A DNA stretch of 64,000 nt from Axinella damicornis (Eukaryota; Porifera; Demospongiae; Axinellida; Axinellidae). The stretch spans positions 15,910,181-15,974,180 of the forward strand of contig OZ007507.1 in NCBI GenBank assembly GCA_963931865.1, written 5' to 3'. The translations under genes and the position numbers were made by a program. Below the pieces are notes generated by a model, which was not told where the DNA came from, did no database searches, and saw only the letters and a list, made by a program, of their open reading frames with translations. Shown in pieces: positions 42,886-54,730 of the stretch (the first letter of the stretch is position 1; every line of letters begins with the position of its first letter).

Positions 42886-43362
42886 GTGAGGAGGCAACTG
42901 TAGCTGACATCCCAAGAGTGGACCGGAGTGTCAAAGGCATATAAACCCCTTCTGGCCGGCTAGCTAGTTGCATGCGCTATAGACTTCCTGCCAAATGTTT
43001 GACCCAAGTTGCACATGTGCGCTCCCTTGCGGTTCAAAGGTCACAATGCAAATCTGTCGTCGATTGGTACTTTAGCTACATGTAGCTATTATAGCTACGC
43101 CGACAAATTATACCCGCACAATAGAATGAGTTCATGAGAAGATGTGTTATTCCTGCATTGCGTTCGCATTTACTTTATTGATGCTCCAGGTAACGTCTCT
43201 AGATCTGTGTATACATGGGGTTCTTGCAGAAACTATAGATTGGAGTGTATAATCTTGTTGATCAGACTAAATACAATTCTTTGTTAGTAATGGAGGCTAC
43301 TTTGCAGAGGCAATCTTTGAGGCTCAAAATTTGAAATTTGCTGTTGGCCTATCAATCATTAT

Positions 43363-43666
43363 GAGTCCAATAGGGCTCGAACGACTAGTGAATTTCTCTA
43401 GTCGACTAATTGGTTTGTAGTTTGCACGACTAGTCGACTAATTGAGTACCAACTGAGAAATGACAGAATGTCATCACTGGCTGTACACAGCACAAATCAC
43501 TTCACTCAAATCACAGACTATTTTGTTCAAACACACTAGCATCTCTACATGCTATGGAGTAAGGATGGCCCTCTCGACTAGTTGACATGCAAGAAATGTA
43601 GTCAACAACCTTCATTCAGTCAACTAGTCGACTAATTCAACTAATTGTTCAGGCCCTAGAGTCCAA
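43363..43666. mobile_element. hAT-like MITE with 8-bp target duplication
   Basis: The element 43371-43658 begins TAGGGCTCGAACGACTAG and ends GTTCAGGCCCTA. It is flanked by GAGTCCAA repeats (43363-43370, 43659-43666). Internal GTCGACTAATT palindromes are typical of hAT-derived MITEs. Paralogous sites at about 13,691 and 24,987 are empty. Confidence 0.9.
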
Positions 43667-43677
43667 ACCATCAACCA

Positions 43678-44209
43678 TACCGTAGAGACCGGTTAATAGG
43701 CGCATGCAGCTATTAAGCGCATAATTTTAAATAAGCGCATACTTCCTTCCTGTCCTTACATATCAATTAATTAGCGCATACGCCTAAAAAATGCTGACGT
43801 GTCGACTTGTGTTCGCGAGTTAGCGAGACACTTCGACAGATTGTGCAGAAGCACTCAGCACTCTCAAAGCTACGCTGGATAGCGAACATTTACATGATAA
43901 CTCGAGGGACGTAGCCTACTACCATCGGCGTCCATCGCTGTCCGTTCCCGGCCCAAGGCACACACTGTGGCAAAATGGACGGCGCAGCCATCGTTTCTGT
44001 CTTCGTGTGTAAGTTGAAGAAACTCGCCACCGACATGCAGTACGGGACCATACTCCCTTGTAGATATGATGACATCGCTCACAGCACCTTCGTCAGCTTG
44101 CCATGATCGCGATCCGCTGCCGCTAATAAGCGTATACTCATAATAAGCGCATACTTTCTTGCTGCTGCATGCGATAAGCGCATGCGCCTATTAACCAGCC
44201 TCTACGGTA
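43678..44209. mobile_element. mariner-like MITE with TA target duplication
   Basis: The element 43680-44207 has ~28-bp inverted ends CCGTAGAGACCGGTTAATAG / CTATTAACCAGCCTCTACGG between TA dinucleotides. The empty paralogous site CAACCATACATG is at about 13,705 and 25,007. The interior (43,800-44,100) is GC-richer and contains no transposase; it may be captured host sequence. Confidence 0.88.
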
Positions 44210-44230
44210 CATGTTTGGTTTTTTTGTCAG

Positions 44231-44786
44231 TTTGCAGTGCTTTATGCAGACTACAGCCTTGGCTGTTGAGGGCGGGAGCGAGTTCTGTGCCTTGTACAAC
44301 CCTCACTGGGGCGGGACACCTCCAAGTCATGCAGACTATGTGAGTGATGTGTAACCCCCCCTCCATCCAGGTTCCTGTGACCGTGATGGCTGCAGTAACT
44401 TGTCGGTACCTTCCTCGTCGTGATCTACAATGAACTGGTGAGCGTTCACGGCTTGTGGGGCAGTAACCTCGTTCCCAGGCCTCCCATGTGGCCTGGGAAC
44501 GAGCCTTGGGGGCCGTCAGTGACCACTGTACTATATACGAATCTCATTCAAACTGTCAGTGTATTTCTCTACATGAAGCACGAGTGGCACACATTTTCCG
44601 GTAGTGATATAATCGCTAATATGTACGTATTTAGTTCAGCACTGCTCTACTGGTTCCAGATTACACTTGCAATAAGCAAAATTGCACTGTACTAGTAATT
44701 ACCATGTGACCTACCTTGCTACTCCTCAGGACATTGCTCCTGAAGGTGGAGACAATGAGTCCACTACAATCACTATCCCTGTGGTC
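44231..44786 (+). pseudogene. SPPL2-like PA-domain fragment (copy 5)
   Basis: Exon 44231-44339 (109 nt) reads VEGGSEFCALYNPHWGGTPP without the 39-nt insert found in copies 1 and 3. The RGNCTFY exon is mostly deleted, leaving FLVVIYNEL near 44,410-44,435. The TITIPVV exon is cut at 44,786 by a hAT-like element. Confidence 0.72.
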
Positions 44787-45576
44787 TAGAGCTGCAGCGA
44801 TATGGTGTTTTGCCGTATCGATATATTGCGCCTGATGTATTGATGTATCGCGATACATCAACAGAGGTCGTTACTGTCATTACAACTTCTAGCAAACAAA
44901 CAAGTGATGCAGTTTCGGATACTGATATTGAAATTAGAAAGTCAATATAATATATGTATATTATTCATCGGGTACTGGGAAATATCACGAGTCTGTTGCC
45001 GTATTGCACGAGTGCCGCAGGCACGAGTGACAATACGGCAACAGACGAGTGATGTTTCCCAGTACACGGTAAATAATGTATTTATCCTACAGCTATTGTA
45101 GTTGCCAGCCCCGACGCTAAGGCGCCAGCTACTCGTCGCTTTAGTAGTGCTTGGCAACGCTCGTTCTTGCTTGAACACCAACAAGACACTGCCGTTTTAG
45201 GGCCGTCTAACTCTTTGGGCAACTTACCAGACACAGAACTCCTTTGACGACGGAACGTCAATTTCTCTGAGTCCGGTACCGGTACCTGGTTCCAGCGCTA
45301 TATTATACACTGTACGCGTACTGTCACTCGAACGTATATAGCCACTATGTCTATGTACTGTTTACATGAAAACACGACCAGTGTAAACTTCATACCCTCA
45401 GGAAGAGTGTAATACGGGGAGTGTAATACGGCCCCATATTCCACTGTTGCTCTCCATACATTTTCAATGGAGCAAGTCTACAGCTGTGAGATAATCACGA
45501 TATTTCAATACTGTAACGGGATGTATTGATATCACATTGTGACTGTCAGTATTGCAATATGTCGATATATTGTTGC
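44779..45576. mobile_element. hAT-like MITE with a nested insertion
   Basis: The left target copy CTGTGGTC is at 44779-44786, with the element starting TAGAGCTGCAGCGATAT at 44787. The interior is interrupted at about 44,955-45,490 by unrelated sequence that includes a palindrome (CGTATTGCACGAGTGCCG and its partner, about 44,960-45,072). The right end, including its target copy, is lost at about 45,576, and CCTCACCTTAAACACAAG of the PA exon follows. Confidence 0.75.
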
Positions 45577-45723
45577 CCTCACCTTAAACACAAGCGCGGA
45601 TGCCATCTTTGTATGTTCTGGTAGTAGAGTCAGTGTTTAATACATACGTGAGTGCCCTCACCCCTCCTCTCCCTTCCACTCTCCCTCCCCCTCCTCACTC
45701 TTCCACTGCATGGCTACCACCAG

Positions 45724-45794
45724 ATAAGGCAAGGAAAGCTGCAGAGCTACAAGCTTGCATTCAGAGTCAGCCAGTGCAGAGCAGGCCTGGTCTG
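45724..45794 (+). pseudogene. PRPF3 internal exon fragment
   Basis: Between a CCAG acceptor and a GTGAGT donor the frame reads DKARKAAELQACIQSQPVQS then RPGL. Vertebrate PRPF3 has a very similar EKARKAAELQARIQAQ segment followed by KPGL. Like the C-terminal exons at 21.4 and 40.7 kb, it shows that genomic, intron-containing PRPF3 pieces were drawn into the array. Isolated here. Confidence 0.75.
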
Positions 45795-46129
45795 GTGAGT
45801 ACTGTGTGCACTATACTGACACTGTTACCCAAGCAAATGTGGTACTGAAGCAACAATGTTTGCTCCACATGCACACAATGCAGCTCTCGAATCTTGCAAA
45901 ACCCGGAGACAAGCCTTTCCTGAAGCACTAGAGATGTTCATAGAACACATACCCTGCGCTGAATGTCTACAGGCCAGGATGCATGTAGTGCAGCTACCAT
46001 CGACGTGACATCTCTGCCGTTGTGCATCGAACAGGGCGGCTATCGCATATACTGTGTTCGTGTATGGCCATATTCAAGGTGTGGGAGTGACCGCCTACCG
46101 TATGTAATATTGTGAATGACCACAGGAAG

Positions 46130-46300
46130 TGCTTTCAGCCACAACTGTCCGGGATTGCCATCAAGTGTCCTACTGATCTGGAGCCTTAAGGATAGGACAA
46201 TGGGTCAGGGTTAGGGTTAGGGTAGGATAACGACACAAACAATGATGCCCTGGGACATCCCTGGATATGCGATGGCAATCTCGGACAACCCTGCTTTCAG
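46130..46300. mobile_element. 153-bp MITE in a kinase exon, 9-bp target duplication
   Basis: The element 46139-46291 has inverted ends ACAACTGTCCGGGATTGCCA / TGGCAATCTCGGACAACC. It is flanked by TGCTTTCAG repeats (46130-46138, 46292-46300), so it splits the exon equivalent to 9362-9491. It contains GGGTTAGGGTTAGGG, resembling two to three telomere repeats, near 46,208-46,222. Confidence 0.85.
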
Positions 46301-49016
46301 CTGATGCCGAAAATGACCAGTAAGTCAGCTCACTCATACGCAATATTTGAATGAGTTGTCTTGCATAATTATAAGACTCTTCAGACCTTGCTCTTTATTT
46401 TGTCTCAGTGTTCTTCTATGTACAGCAGGTCTTTGCCGGCTGATAAACTCTCACAAAATTGTATTTCTCACCTTCAGCTGACTTGAGGGAGGTCCTTTGC
46501 AGATTGCATAAGAAGTGTGGCACTTTTGGTCAGTTGATTAAGGATGATCCCAAGACTTGGAAGGAGTTGGTCCAACCTAGCGTCTCCATGAGGTCTTGCT
46601 GGGACTCTGTTACCTCCATCGGAACAACACCCAGCACGGCGATCTCAAAGGTAGGTGGAATGATCTGGAATGATCCAGGTTGTGTACTAACCTCGATAAT
46701 ATACTCACTTACCAGGATGAGTGTGTGTGGTGTGCAGTATGCATGCATGCGTGTGGGTGGCAGTGGGTGTGTGTGACCAAGACTATATATGCATGTGTTT
46801 GAGTGAACCACATACGTCTTGACTTCTTCAGTGCTCTGCTGACTGTCACATAGTTAGTTACCCAGCCAACTAGCGGATAGGGATTTACACATGCAGCAGT
46901 TCTGCGGCAGCTTGATCAGCCTTTTCTCCGGGCTCTTAGTGCAGGTGCTGAGAAAGAACCTGACTTTTTGTCGCTATGCACACACACACATACAAATCAC
47001 ACAAACATGAGTGGTTTATGGCATACGTACCTCATACACTCGCTTGTACCTCACACACACACACACACACACTTTTCCCCCCCTCCTCACACTTACACAC
47101 ACACACTCCTCCCACACACATGCACACACACGAGTAGCAAGAAACATTCTCATCAAGAAGAAGTGTGCCTGTCCAGATGTCCTCCACTGCTGCTGTCCCA
47201 GACGGACCAAGTGTGAGGTCAAGATTGCCGACTTCGATGCTGTCTGGAGGACAGTGTACCCTTTGGTGGCCTCCGGTCTCCCTGACATTGATACCACTGC
47301 TAAGACCCCAGAAGACATGAGAACCAAAACTGGCACAATGGGTTATAGAGCACTTGAGGTGAGTGTGCATTCTTGTGTGGGCATGTGGGTATGTGTGTGT
47401 GTGTGTGCACTGCTCATTTGCTTGTGTGGCGTGTGCACGGTATGCATGGGTGTGGGCGTGCATGTGTGTGCACATATCTGCATGTGCACATTAATTTTGT
47501 GTGCATATCTACGTATACATATGTATGTGTGTGTCTGTGTGTATGTGTGTGTCTATGTGTGTGTGTGTCTATGTGCAGGGGCGGCAGCGGCATAGAAGAA
47601 GTGGTATGACCCACTTGTAGCGCAGAGGCGCGAAGCGCCGATCTGTCCGCGCAAAGCACGGAAAAAAAATTTCACATGTATTTTCAGCGATGAGGAAGCA
47701 CTCTCGTTGCATCAAAAATGGCCGTTTTGGGAAAGAAAAGACCTTGGCTACTGTGGAGTTTCAATGGTAGGCCCACTAGGACGAGAAACAGATGCCACTG
47801 CCGAGTCTGCATATAAGTAGATTATGCGTGACTACACTGCACGTGATATTATAATCAGGTCGGCTGGAAAAGTGGTCCGGCCAAAGCTGGACCAGCCGGA
47901 CTGGCGGTGCCGCCTCTGATGTGTAAGTGTGTGTGTCTATGTGTATATGTGTGTCTATGTGTATATGTGTGTCTATGTGTATATGTGTGTCTATGTGTAT
48001 GTGTGTGTCTATGTGGTTGTGCATGCAAGTGGCATGTGTGTGTGGAGGACCAGGAGGTGTATGTGCATGTGTGTGTGCATATTCGTGCAAGTTTGTGTGA
48101 GCAGTTAAGTCAATGTGTGTACAACCCTGTAGCAATTCCAGCAGATAGACCAGACGAGTGCTGCTAACCACAACCTTGTACTGGCCCATGAGAAGGTGGT
48201 TGAGGGGTCGACTGCTACAGTGTATGATCTGGATGGACCGTGGTGTGATGTTTGGAGTCTGGGAGTCATTATTTTGCGGTTCTGTGTTGGGTCCCTCTCA
48301 GTGGATGATATAACTGAGGTACTGAGCACGCAAGATACATAGGAGTCCTTTATTCCCTCTTCCCATTTTGTCTACTACTACACGGTACGTACAATTTTTT
48401 GTCTCTCCCCACTTCAAATAACTTTCGCCATTTCAAGAGCTCCAATTCCATTCCTATAATCCATGTGCTCCTATTCCATCCATGTTTTGCCTCTAGTGAA
48501 CTTGTGAATGTGTGTGGCCAGGGATGGGTTGCCAAGGATGGGTGTGGTCATGGGTGGAGGGTGTGGTTAATTGAGGGGGATGTGGTGATGGGTGTGGGTG
48601 ATGGACGATTTGGGGGTGGTCATTGGAGGTCTATGGTTGGGATGGGAGATTGTCAAGGGATGGGAGATGGCCAAGGGATGGGAGTGGTTAGGAATGATTG
48701 TGGTCAATGATGTGGGTGGTCAAGATATAGGGTTGATCAGAGAGGGATGGTTAAGGATCACCACCTTTTTACTACTCAGTGGCTCTCTCCCACCAGGCCC
48801 GTTACCTGCACCATCAAGCTCACGAGAGAGAGCTGACTCCTCAAGTCGAGGCCACCTGTGCATGTTTGAGACTCAACAATCTGCTTGCCGTGTGCCTGGA
48901 CCATCATGAACTCAGTGGCTTTGGCTGCTTGGCAAAGATAATTATGCCTTGTGATTGAATTTAGAAAGAGATCTACACCTGAGCAGCTGCTGAATGATGA
49001 TATCCTTGTTAGCTAG
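46301..49016 (+). pseudogene. Kinase copy 4, several disabling lesions
   Basis: Exon equivalents: the 3' remnant of the LMPKM exon (to 46,318), 46478-46650 (ten bases lost in QPNVCYILHE, shifting the frame before HGDLK), 47138-47358 (open; DFDAVWRTVYP with Arg to Trp), 48142-48318 (open; CDVWSLGVIILRF), 48797 to about 49,016 (four-base insertion at AAAGATAATTATG gives an early TGA). The Gly-loop exon is missing. A hAT-like element sits in the intron at 47,576. Confidence 0.85.
47576..47918. mobile_element. hAT-like element in a (TG)n intron
   Basis: The left end CAGGGGCGGCAGCGG and right end CCGCCAGTCCGGCT-complement ending GCCGCCTCTG form CAGRGGCGGCA inverted ends typical of hAT. No transposase frame. 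The target duplication cannot be resolved in the surrounding TG repeat. Confidence 0.65.
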
Positions 49017-49210
49017 TTGTGCACTTTGCATTGTACAAGAGGCAGTCATTAATTCCAGTACACTCTGCAGTCATAGCTGCAACTGTGACCAATCTTTTCA
49101 TGCAATTTGACCTACCGTACAATAGATTTCGGCTTTTGACCATCACAATTATTGGGTGTCCGTGAAGCTATAATGGAGTGTACTGAGTCTGCATTAACCA
49201 AACATCTATA
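49017..49210. other. 3' flank of the array
   Basis: The first ~100 bases resemble the flanks after 183 and 30,286. The array homology then ends. Confidence 0.4.
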
Positions 49211-49585
49211 TAGCCTTGTTCCCAGGCCCGCACACTGCTTACAGTTGCACGAAAGAACATGGTATCTTCTTTAAGCTTCCTCGTGTGTGACGTCAAGGGT
49301 AGAATGGTGTGCCGGTAGTGGAAGGACTTAATGTTATTGAACGTGGGCAATCTGGGGCTCAGAACAGCAAGAAGAGCTAAGGTATAACTTATACCACACG
49401 TATCTAGCTAGTGGGGGGCGAATGTCATACACACCAAGTGTTGAACATGTAGTTGGTTTGACAATACGTTGGCCATAATTTTGTTGATTGCGTAATCTCA
49501 CATGAGGACACATACAATGTCCCCGCTGTTCCATACTAGTATACTGCAAGTGACGAAAGCTGGGTGGGACCTGGGAACGAGGCTA
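49211..49585. mobile_element. Palindromic MITE, TAGCCTCG family (diverged)
   Basis: Ends TAGCCTTGTTCCCAGGCC and GGACCTGGGAACGAGGCTA are inverted. Interior blocks (CTCACATGAGG, GACGTCAAGG) parallel the 786-1184 element. Target duplication not preserved. Confidence 0.72.
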
Positions 49586-49916
49586 TAAGGAATCTACACA
49601 TATTATACCTGCTGTTCTTCAGAAAAACAATCCAGCTGCATATAATCATGGATACGAGATCTTTTATAGTCAAGCTATTGAAGCTAATCACATACTTATT
49701 ATAGTTGCCATACATTTACTCCCATAGAAAAGCGTGCAATTTTTTTCCAAATTGCACGGTTATTGTAGCCCGAGGGCTGTCAGAAATTGCACGGTTACGA
49801 AGCGGCCGCGGCGCGCGCTAACCAATCAGGTGAAGCTCCGCCCTAGCAACGAGCATCCGCGTCATGGCTACGCCTCGTTTTCATTAGCAACAGTTGAAAA
49901 TGGCTGTACTGTGTGA

Positions 49917-51535
49917 GTGCTCGGATACTCGTGCGCGCGCCGTGCGAAATATATAGGGAAATGCATACTTAAGCTCGCTAACCAAAAATCTCGAGTACGA
50001 AGAGCGTGAGCAACTTGATTCTGGCGGTGGAGGTGCGCTGTCACAAGGTGCAGGGCATGACGGAAGCTTTTTTTGATAGCATGATCCTTGGCAAACTTAT
50101 CTGCTGTCCATATGAGGAAGTTTGTGCCAGAAAAGGAACTATATCAGATCAAAGGGTAACTGGTTTTTCACACTAAAGAGAGGTGCTAACAATAGTGTGA
50201 GGTAGCTGCATCTGGTACTGTATGTATAGTAAAACTTCATTATGACAAACTACCCAAAAATGACGGACCTAAATAAGCTTGAAACCTTGTGAAACCAGTG
50301 CTACTCCAATCTATAAGCTAGCTGTAGGCTTCCTTGGGAGGGGCGGGCAAATGTGATGCAGTAGTCTAGTAGACATTCATAGGCAGTTTCTTTGGATAGG
50401 TACAAGAAGTGAAGTGCTTCAAGTACATTAAGTCTATTGGAGTGGTTGTAAGCCTTCATATATACTGCTGTTTTGACGGAACAGAACAATGGCTGAGTGT
50501 TGCATAACTAATATGGGTACACTCAGCAGGAGCTATACATGACTGTGGTACCAGGGCAAACTTGCCAGCATTCAAATATCAACCTTGAATACCATTTTTA
50601 GGCATTTTAGTCCACTCTTTACAGGGTGAAACAGTGTATGTGCCTGTCATCGAACTGCTAATTTCCCCACTATGGGTGTGAATAGCAATTTTCCTCCAAC
50701 TTCCTCATATGTCGCTCGAGAAAAGCGTTAAATACGGCTTTTTGGTGAACTGAACTGCTCGTTTTTGCACGGCTATACAGCGTATCCGTAAAAGCTTCCG
50801 TCATGCCCTGCATCTTGTGACAGCGCACCTCCACCGGCAGAATCAAGTTGCTCACTCTCTTCGTACTCGAGATTTTTGGTTAGCGAGCTTAACTCTTTAG
50901 GGTCCAAAATATATTGAAATCTTCCCCACAGCATAAAATGGCATCTGCATGCAGCGTTGAGCGTTGCCCAGGGCGCGCAGAGTCCAACAAAACTCGGGAG
51001 GGTGCCCCTGGCTGTTAACAGCAATGATTACACTCACCGTTGACCAAGGCAGGAAGGGGCGGAGGCACTGGGTGGAGCCGATAACTAAGCTAGCTGTCTG
51101 GTTATCGCGCCGTTCGACCAGCTGCTAAAACTCGACTGTTGTCTTGCCGTACGCGGAGGACCATCGCTACTTACTTTATTGCTGGAGAGGGCAGACCAAC
51201 AGTAAGTCAAAGCAGGAGCGTTATTGCAAGTAAGCGTATACTGACGGCGAGATAAGCCTTTTTAGCTTACCGTTCGATCAACTTACAATGGCGGCCTTGT
51301 TTCTGCCTGTAACAGCTGCCAGCCCAGACGCTTGGCGCCCTTAATTCTGTAGTTATACAGAGGGGGACTACTGACAAGACTCCAGGAGCAGTGCTAGTCG
51401 AAGGCTGTCCGTCACCGCGAAGTGAGAAGCCATAGTGTGAAAGGACGCTAATTATGCGCCTTTTAGCGCTATGGGCCCTAAAGGGTTGCATTTCCCTATA
51501 CATTTCAGACGGCGCGCGCACGAGTATCCCGTAAC
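49917..51535. repeat. Large inverted repeat, right arm split by a nested element
   Basis: Arm 49,969-50,073 (GCTCGCTAACCAAAAATCTC onward) recurs inverted at 50,789-50,892. The outer arm 49,917-49,965 (ATACTCGTGCGCGCGCC, TAGGGAAATGCA) recurs inverted at 51,486-51,531. Between the two right-hand pieces lies a ~590-bp insert with its own inverted ends CTCTTTAGGGTCC / GGGCCCTAAAGGG (about 50,893-51,484). Both arms can be read as NLILxVEVRCHKxQGMTEAF, so they may derive from an unidentified coding sequence. Confidence 0.68.
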
Positions 51536-52140
51536 CTTAAGCTTTCTGTACCTGAGCTGAAGAAACGCTGTAAGAACTGAACGATGGCGTAGCGAAAGTG
51601 TTGTCACAGAAACGGTGGCGCTAGTAGCGCTGTAGCCGTACTGTTCGTGGCTGTTATGCGCACACAGGCTCTGTGCTGCTGTTGTGGGACCCTGGGGGTG
51701 TCAGTTGCAACACCGCGCTTCGAAGCTTCCGTCCTAAAGCTTCACTACACAACTGAAGAACAGGTCAGTACTCTGAGCGAATAAGATAAGCGGTATTAGT
51801 AGCGTGTAGTTCGCTAGCGCTTCAAGCGCTTTTGTGGCTGGGGCGTGGCTTTAATCGCTCAAGCCGCTTGCTTTCGACCATGCCATGCCTGGAAGTACAC
51901 ATGTATTCTCGTGCCATTTGGGAATAATTGCACTCACAACAGTCATAAATTGCACTCGCTATCGCTCGTGCAATTACTTTGCCTGTTGCTCGTGCAATTA
52001 TTTCCCAAATTGCACTCGAAACCCATGTGATTACCTATACAAACAACATTACAATATTCCCTTACACTATAGGAATGTACACAGTCATGAATGATGAGGT
52101 CAGTTGTACAAAAGCGCTGAGCTACCATTGAGCACATTAC
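51536..52140. other. Stretch without a recognised gene
   Basis: It contains repeated GTGCAATTATTTCCCAAATTGCACTCG-like words near 51,900-52,020, similar to 49,735-49,795, suggesting another dispersed repeat. No gene is supported. Confidence 0.35.
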
Positions 52141-52144
52141 AATC

Positions 52145-52370
52145 AATGAGAACCAGAGTGGCCTAAACCAAAATCAAGTACTTGGAAATTGCATGAATTG
52201 CACAAAAATGGAGTAAAAAAATATGCAATGGGTATGAGCATATGATCGAAATTTTGAAATTCTTGAAATTCAGCAGCTCCTGAAACACATTTTAACGGTA
52301 TTCTCAAGTTTAGGGGGGCTAATTCAATGTTTGTGGGTTAGGCCACTCTGGTGGTTCTCAGCCCTTCAAT
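52145..52370. mobile_element. MITE with GGGCTGAGAACCAGAGTGGCC ends (copy 1)
   Basis: The right end TAGGCCACTCTGGTGGTTCTCAGCCCTTCAAT is the inverse of the left end GAGAACCAGAGTGGCCTA. The interior (GGAAATTGCATGAATTGC, AGCAGCTCCTGAAACAC) is about 90% the same as 55,959-56,192. Confidence 0.82.
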
Positions 52371-52454
52371 TATATATACACACCTGTTGAATGCATGACT
52401 TGTTCAAGTTATATTTGGAATACACATCATTTCTCTCCACTGCTTACAGTAGCT

Positions 52455-53344
52455 TTAGCGCTTCTTATCACCACCAGTTAGTGCTTGAACAATGCCCACT
52501 GTAATTGCAAATGCAATACCAATTCCGGCTGCAACACCAACACCAGTAAGCACAATTTTTGCACGATCCCCTTGCTTGCTGATTGCTTCACCTGTTAGAG
52601 CCCAATTGACCATCGACTCACAGTTGTTGTTGAACAGGTGGTACTCCTCTTCTCCGATCTTAGAACGAGCTCTGCGGATCACCTCTGATGTAGGATACTC
52701 AGATGTTTTAGTAACGTACCTGATGACCTCGACAGTCTCGCTAGCTGGGTCAAGTATAATCACTTCTTCACACACTACAGCCTTACCATGATCTGCTGTC
52801 GTGTAATGAATGACTTTTATGCGTGTCTTACTGACCACTTTGACTACTAGCATATGATGGCTGTAGGTTGCGTTGACTCTTCTGATGTGGTCTCCTGTAT
52901 CATAGACAACAGTAAGGAACACAGGTCAATAGCATGCCCAGAATTCAGATTCTTAATTTGTGCTCCAGAATTCTGCTTGACTCTTCTGCAGGCCAATTAT
53001 GCTTGAATTCATGCATGAACTAGTCTCGTTCCCAGACCATTTATCCAGCGCGTGTATCGCTTCCATGCAGTATATCTGGCACACATTTTGGTGTAAATGG
53101 AGCTTAGTGTGTAGTATACCTTTGCACTATAAATTATTTGCACTCCAAACTTGGAGATCAACTGGTTCCTCCCGCATGCATGTACATTCAATATCACTAC
53201 ACTTGCATGCCATTGCATTAACCTAGGTATAGGTTTCTTGAGCTGCAATTCTACAAGTTGCACATCAGTTATACCTTCCATGACAAGGGTGTCGTACAAC
53301 ACAGTTATATAAATGCCAGATGCGTCGGCAACCAGTATTAACAT
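52455..53344 (-). CDS. LRAT-domain protein, two exons, ~169 aa (PLAAT-like)
   Basis: Minus-strand exons 53344-53275 (ATG; 23 codons plus one base; GTATAA donor) and 52894-52455 (AG acceptor, phase 1) join as LVMEGDHIRRVNATYSHHML. The LRAT/NlpC-P60 fold signatures are present: GDHI, the first His in YSHH, VIHYT, and NNCESMVNWALTG with the nucleophile Cys. A hydrophobic C-terminal segment (VGVAAGIGIAFAITVGIVQA) before GGDKKR looks like a tail anchor. Length and layout match PLAAT/HRASLS phospholipid acyltransferases. The second exon is strongly supported; the first is inferred from phase and motif continuity. A vertebrate-like NCEHF is replaced by NCESM. Confidence 0.78.
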
Positions 53345-53446
53345 TGCTTCCTGTAGGCTTCCTTTTCTGACATGACACACTCATATTTCTGGTGCATGTA
53401 TAGTATAGACTGCTGGTTATGTTGGCAACTCAAGATTCTGCTACAA

Positions 53447-53659
53447 TACAGTCAAACCTCCGAACAAAGGACACTTTGGGAACAATATAAATTCAAGAGT
53501 TTTGTCCTTTGTCGAGAGGTTGTCCTCTTTTCGGAGGTTCAAATGTATTAGAACCATAGGCAAACCAATTATTTGGGACCTTGAAAAGCGTCCTTTGTAG
53601 AGAGGTTTATTATATTGTGTCCCTATCTCGGAGGGTCCACTATCGGAGGTTTGACTGTA
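53447..53659. mobile_element. pogo/mariner-like MITE, 209 bp, TA target duplication
   Basis: The element 53449-53657 has inverted ends CAGTCAAACCTCCG / CGGAGGTTTGACTG between TA dinucleotides. Internal short repeats resemble TTTGTCGAGAGGTTGTCC. The CAGTCAAACCTC end is typical of pogo/Tigger-type elements. Confidence 0.87.
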
Positions 53660-54295
53660 TTCAAAAGGGGTTGAATGGTTTATATACAAGTTCAGTAGAA
53701 AGATGTGTTCATTCATGATCACCTGCTGGATTTGATTTCAACAGCATCATGTTTCTGAGAAACACAGCCATGCAAGCCTAATCTGGAAGTTCCACCATTT
53801 CTATTTTAATTTCTCTCCAAAAGGATTTAATTTAAATTGTTCAAAGTACAATTCGGCCACATCAAAGCACCAATAGGACACTTGAAAGGGCACTAGCCAC
53901 ATCAAGCTTCAGGCTGAACAACTGGCTACGCAAACAGTAAACACTATACCTGGATTAAGGTCCCACAAGGAGTAGATTCGCTTTGTTTTGTAATCCACTG
54001 GCATTACTATCCCGATCAGTGAATTTTCAGTCTTCTTTCTCTGTTGCCTGCGTTAGTCGTCCAGGGAGAGTACCAGTGATATAATTCTTCTTTCTTGCCT
54101 CCACGTTCCAGTTATGGTCCGCTTGCTTGTAACATAGATAATAAACTACGCTTGTAATTGTTATAGACGCAGGATTCTTAGCCTGTCCAAAAACTGGATG
54201 ATAAACTATACCGTCGAACCCTCACGTTAAATACTGTCGCACCGCTCACGTTTAATATTGTACGCTGTGAGGGACTTTCCCTGGTGATTCCCCCC
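53660..54295. other. Stretch without a recognised gene
   Basis: No frame of note and no repeat that I can resolve. Confidence 0.35.
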
Positions 54296-54720
54296 ACCCC
54301 AGCCTAAGTCTAGGCTGTGACGCTGAAGACATTGTGGGGGCGAGTGCATGCGTACACAGCATATCACTGTCGAGGCCATGCATGCTGTTGACCGATGAGA
54401 CACTCGTGACTGTATAGAACAGTAAGTAAAAGTGCTTGTACAAGGTGGGGGAATGGGGGAGAGAGAGAGAGATAGAGAGATAGAGGGTGGAGAGGGGCAT
54501 GGGAGGATAGAGGAGGATATCAGGAAGTGCTGGGTTTTATTTTGTTTTCTTTTGTCTTGTTTTTATCAACCTCAGGCTGTAGAATTCCCACAAGAACTCA
54601 GTATGGACAGTACATGCAGCACGAACAGATGAAAGCACTCTCGCTGTCTTCTTTTGCTATGCAGTAGCTCCCATGACTGTAACCATTGAAGAGCAGAGGT
54701 AGGCTAGGCTGTGACGCGAT
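54296..54720. repeat. Dispersed repeat related to 39.5-40.1 kb
   Basis: Blocks ACATTGTGGGGGCGAGTGC and GCTATGCAGTAGCTCCCATG then ACTG..CCATTGAAGAGCAG match the 39,530-39,720 region. Includes a (GAGA)n run near 54,458. Confidence 0.6.
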
Positions 54721-54730
54721 AAATTTGTTT

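Noticed and set aside
54252..54500. Minus-strand frame 54,252-54,500
   Set aside because: It overlaps a dispersed repeat and a (GAGA)n run, with no domain.
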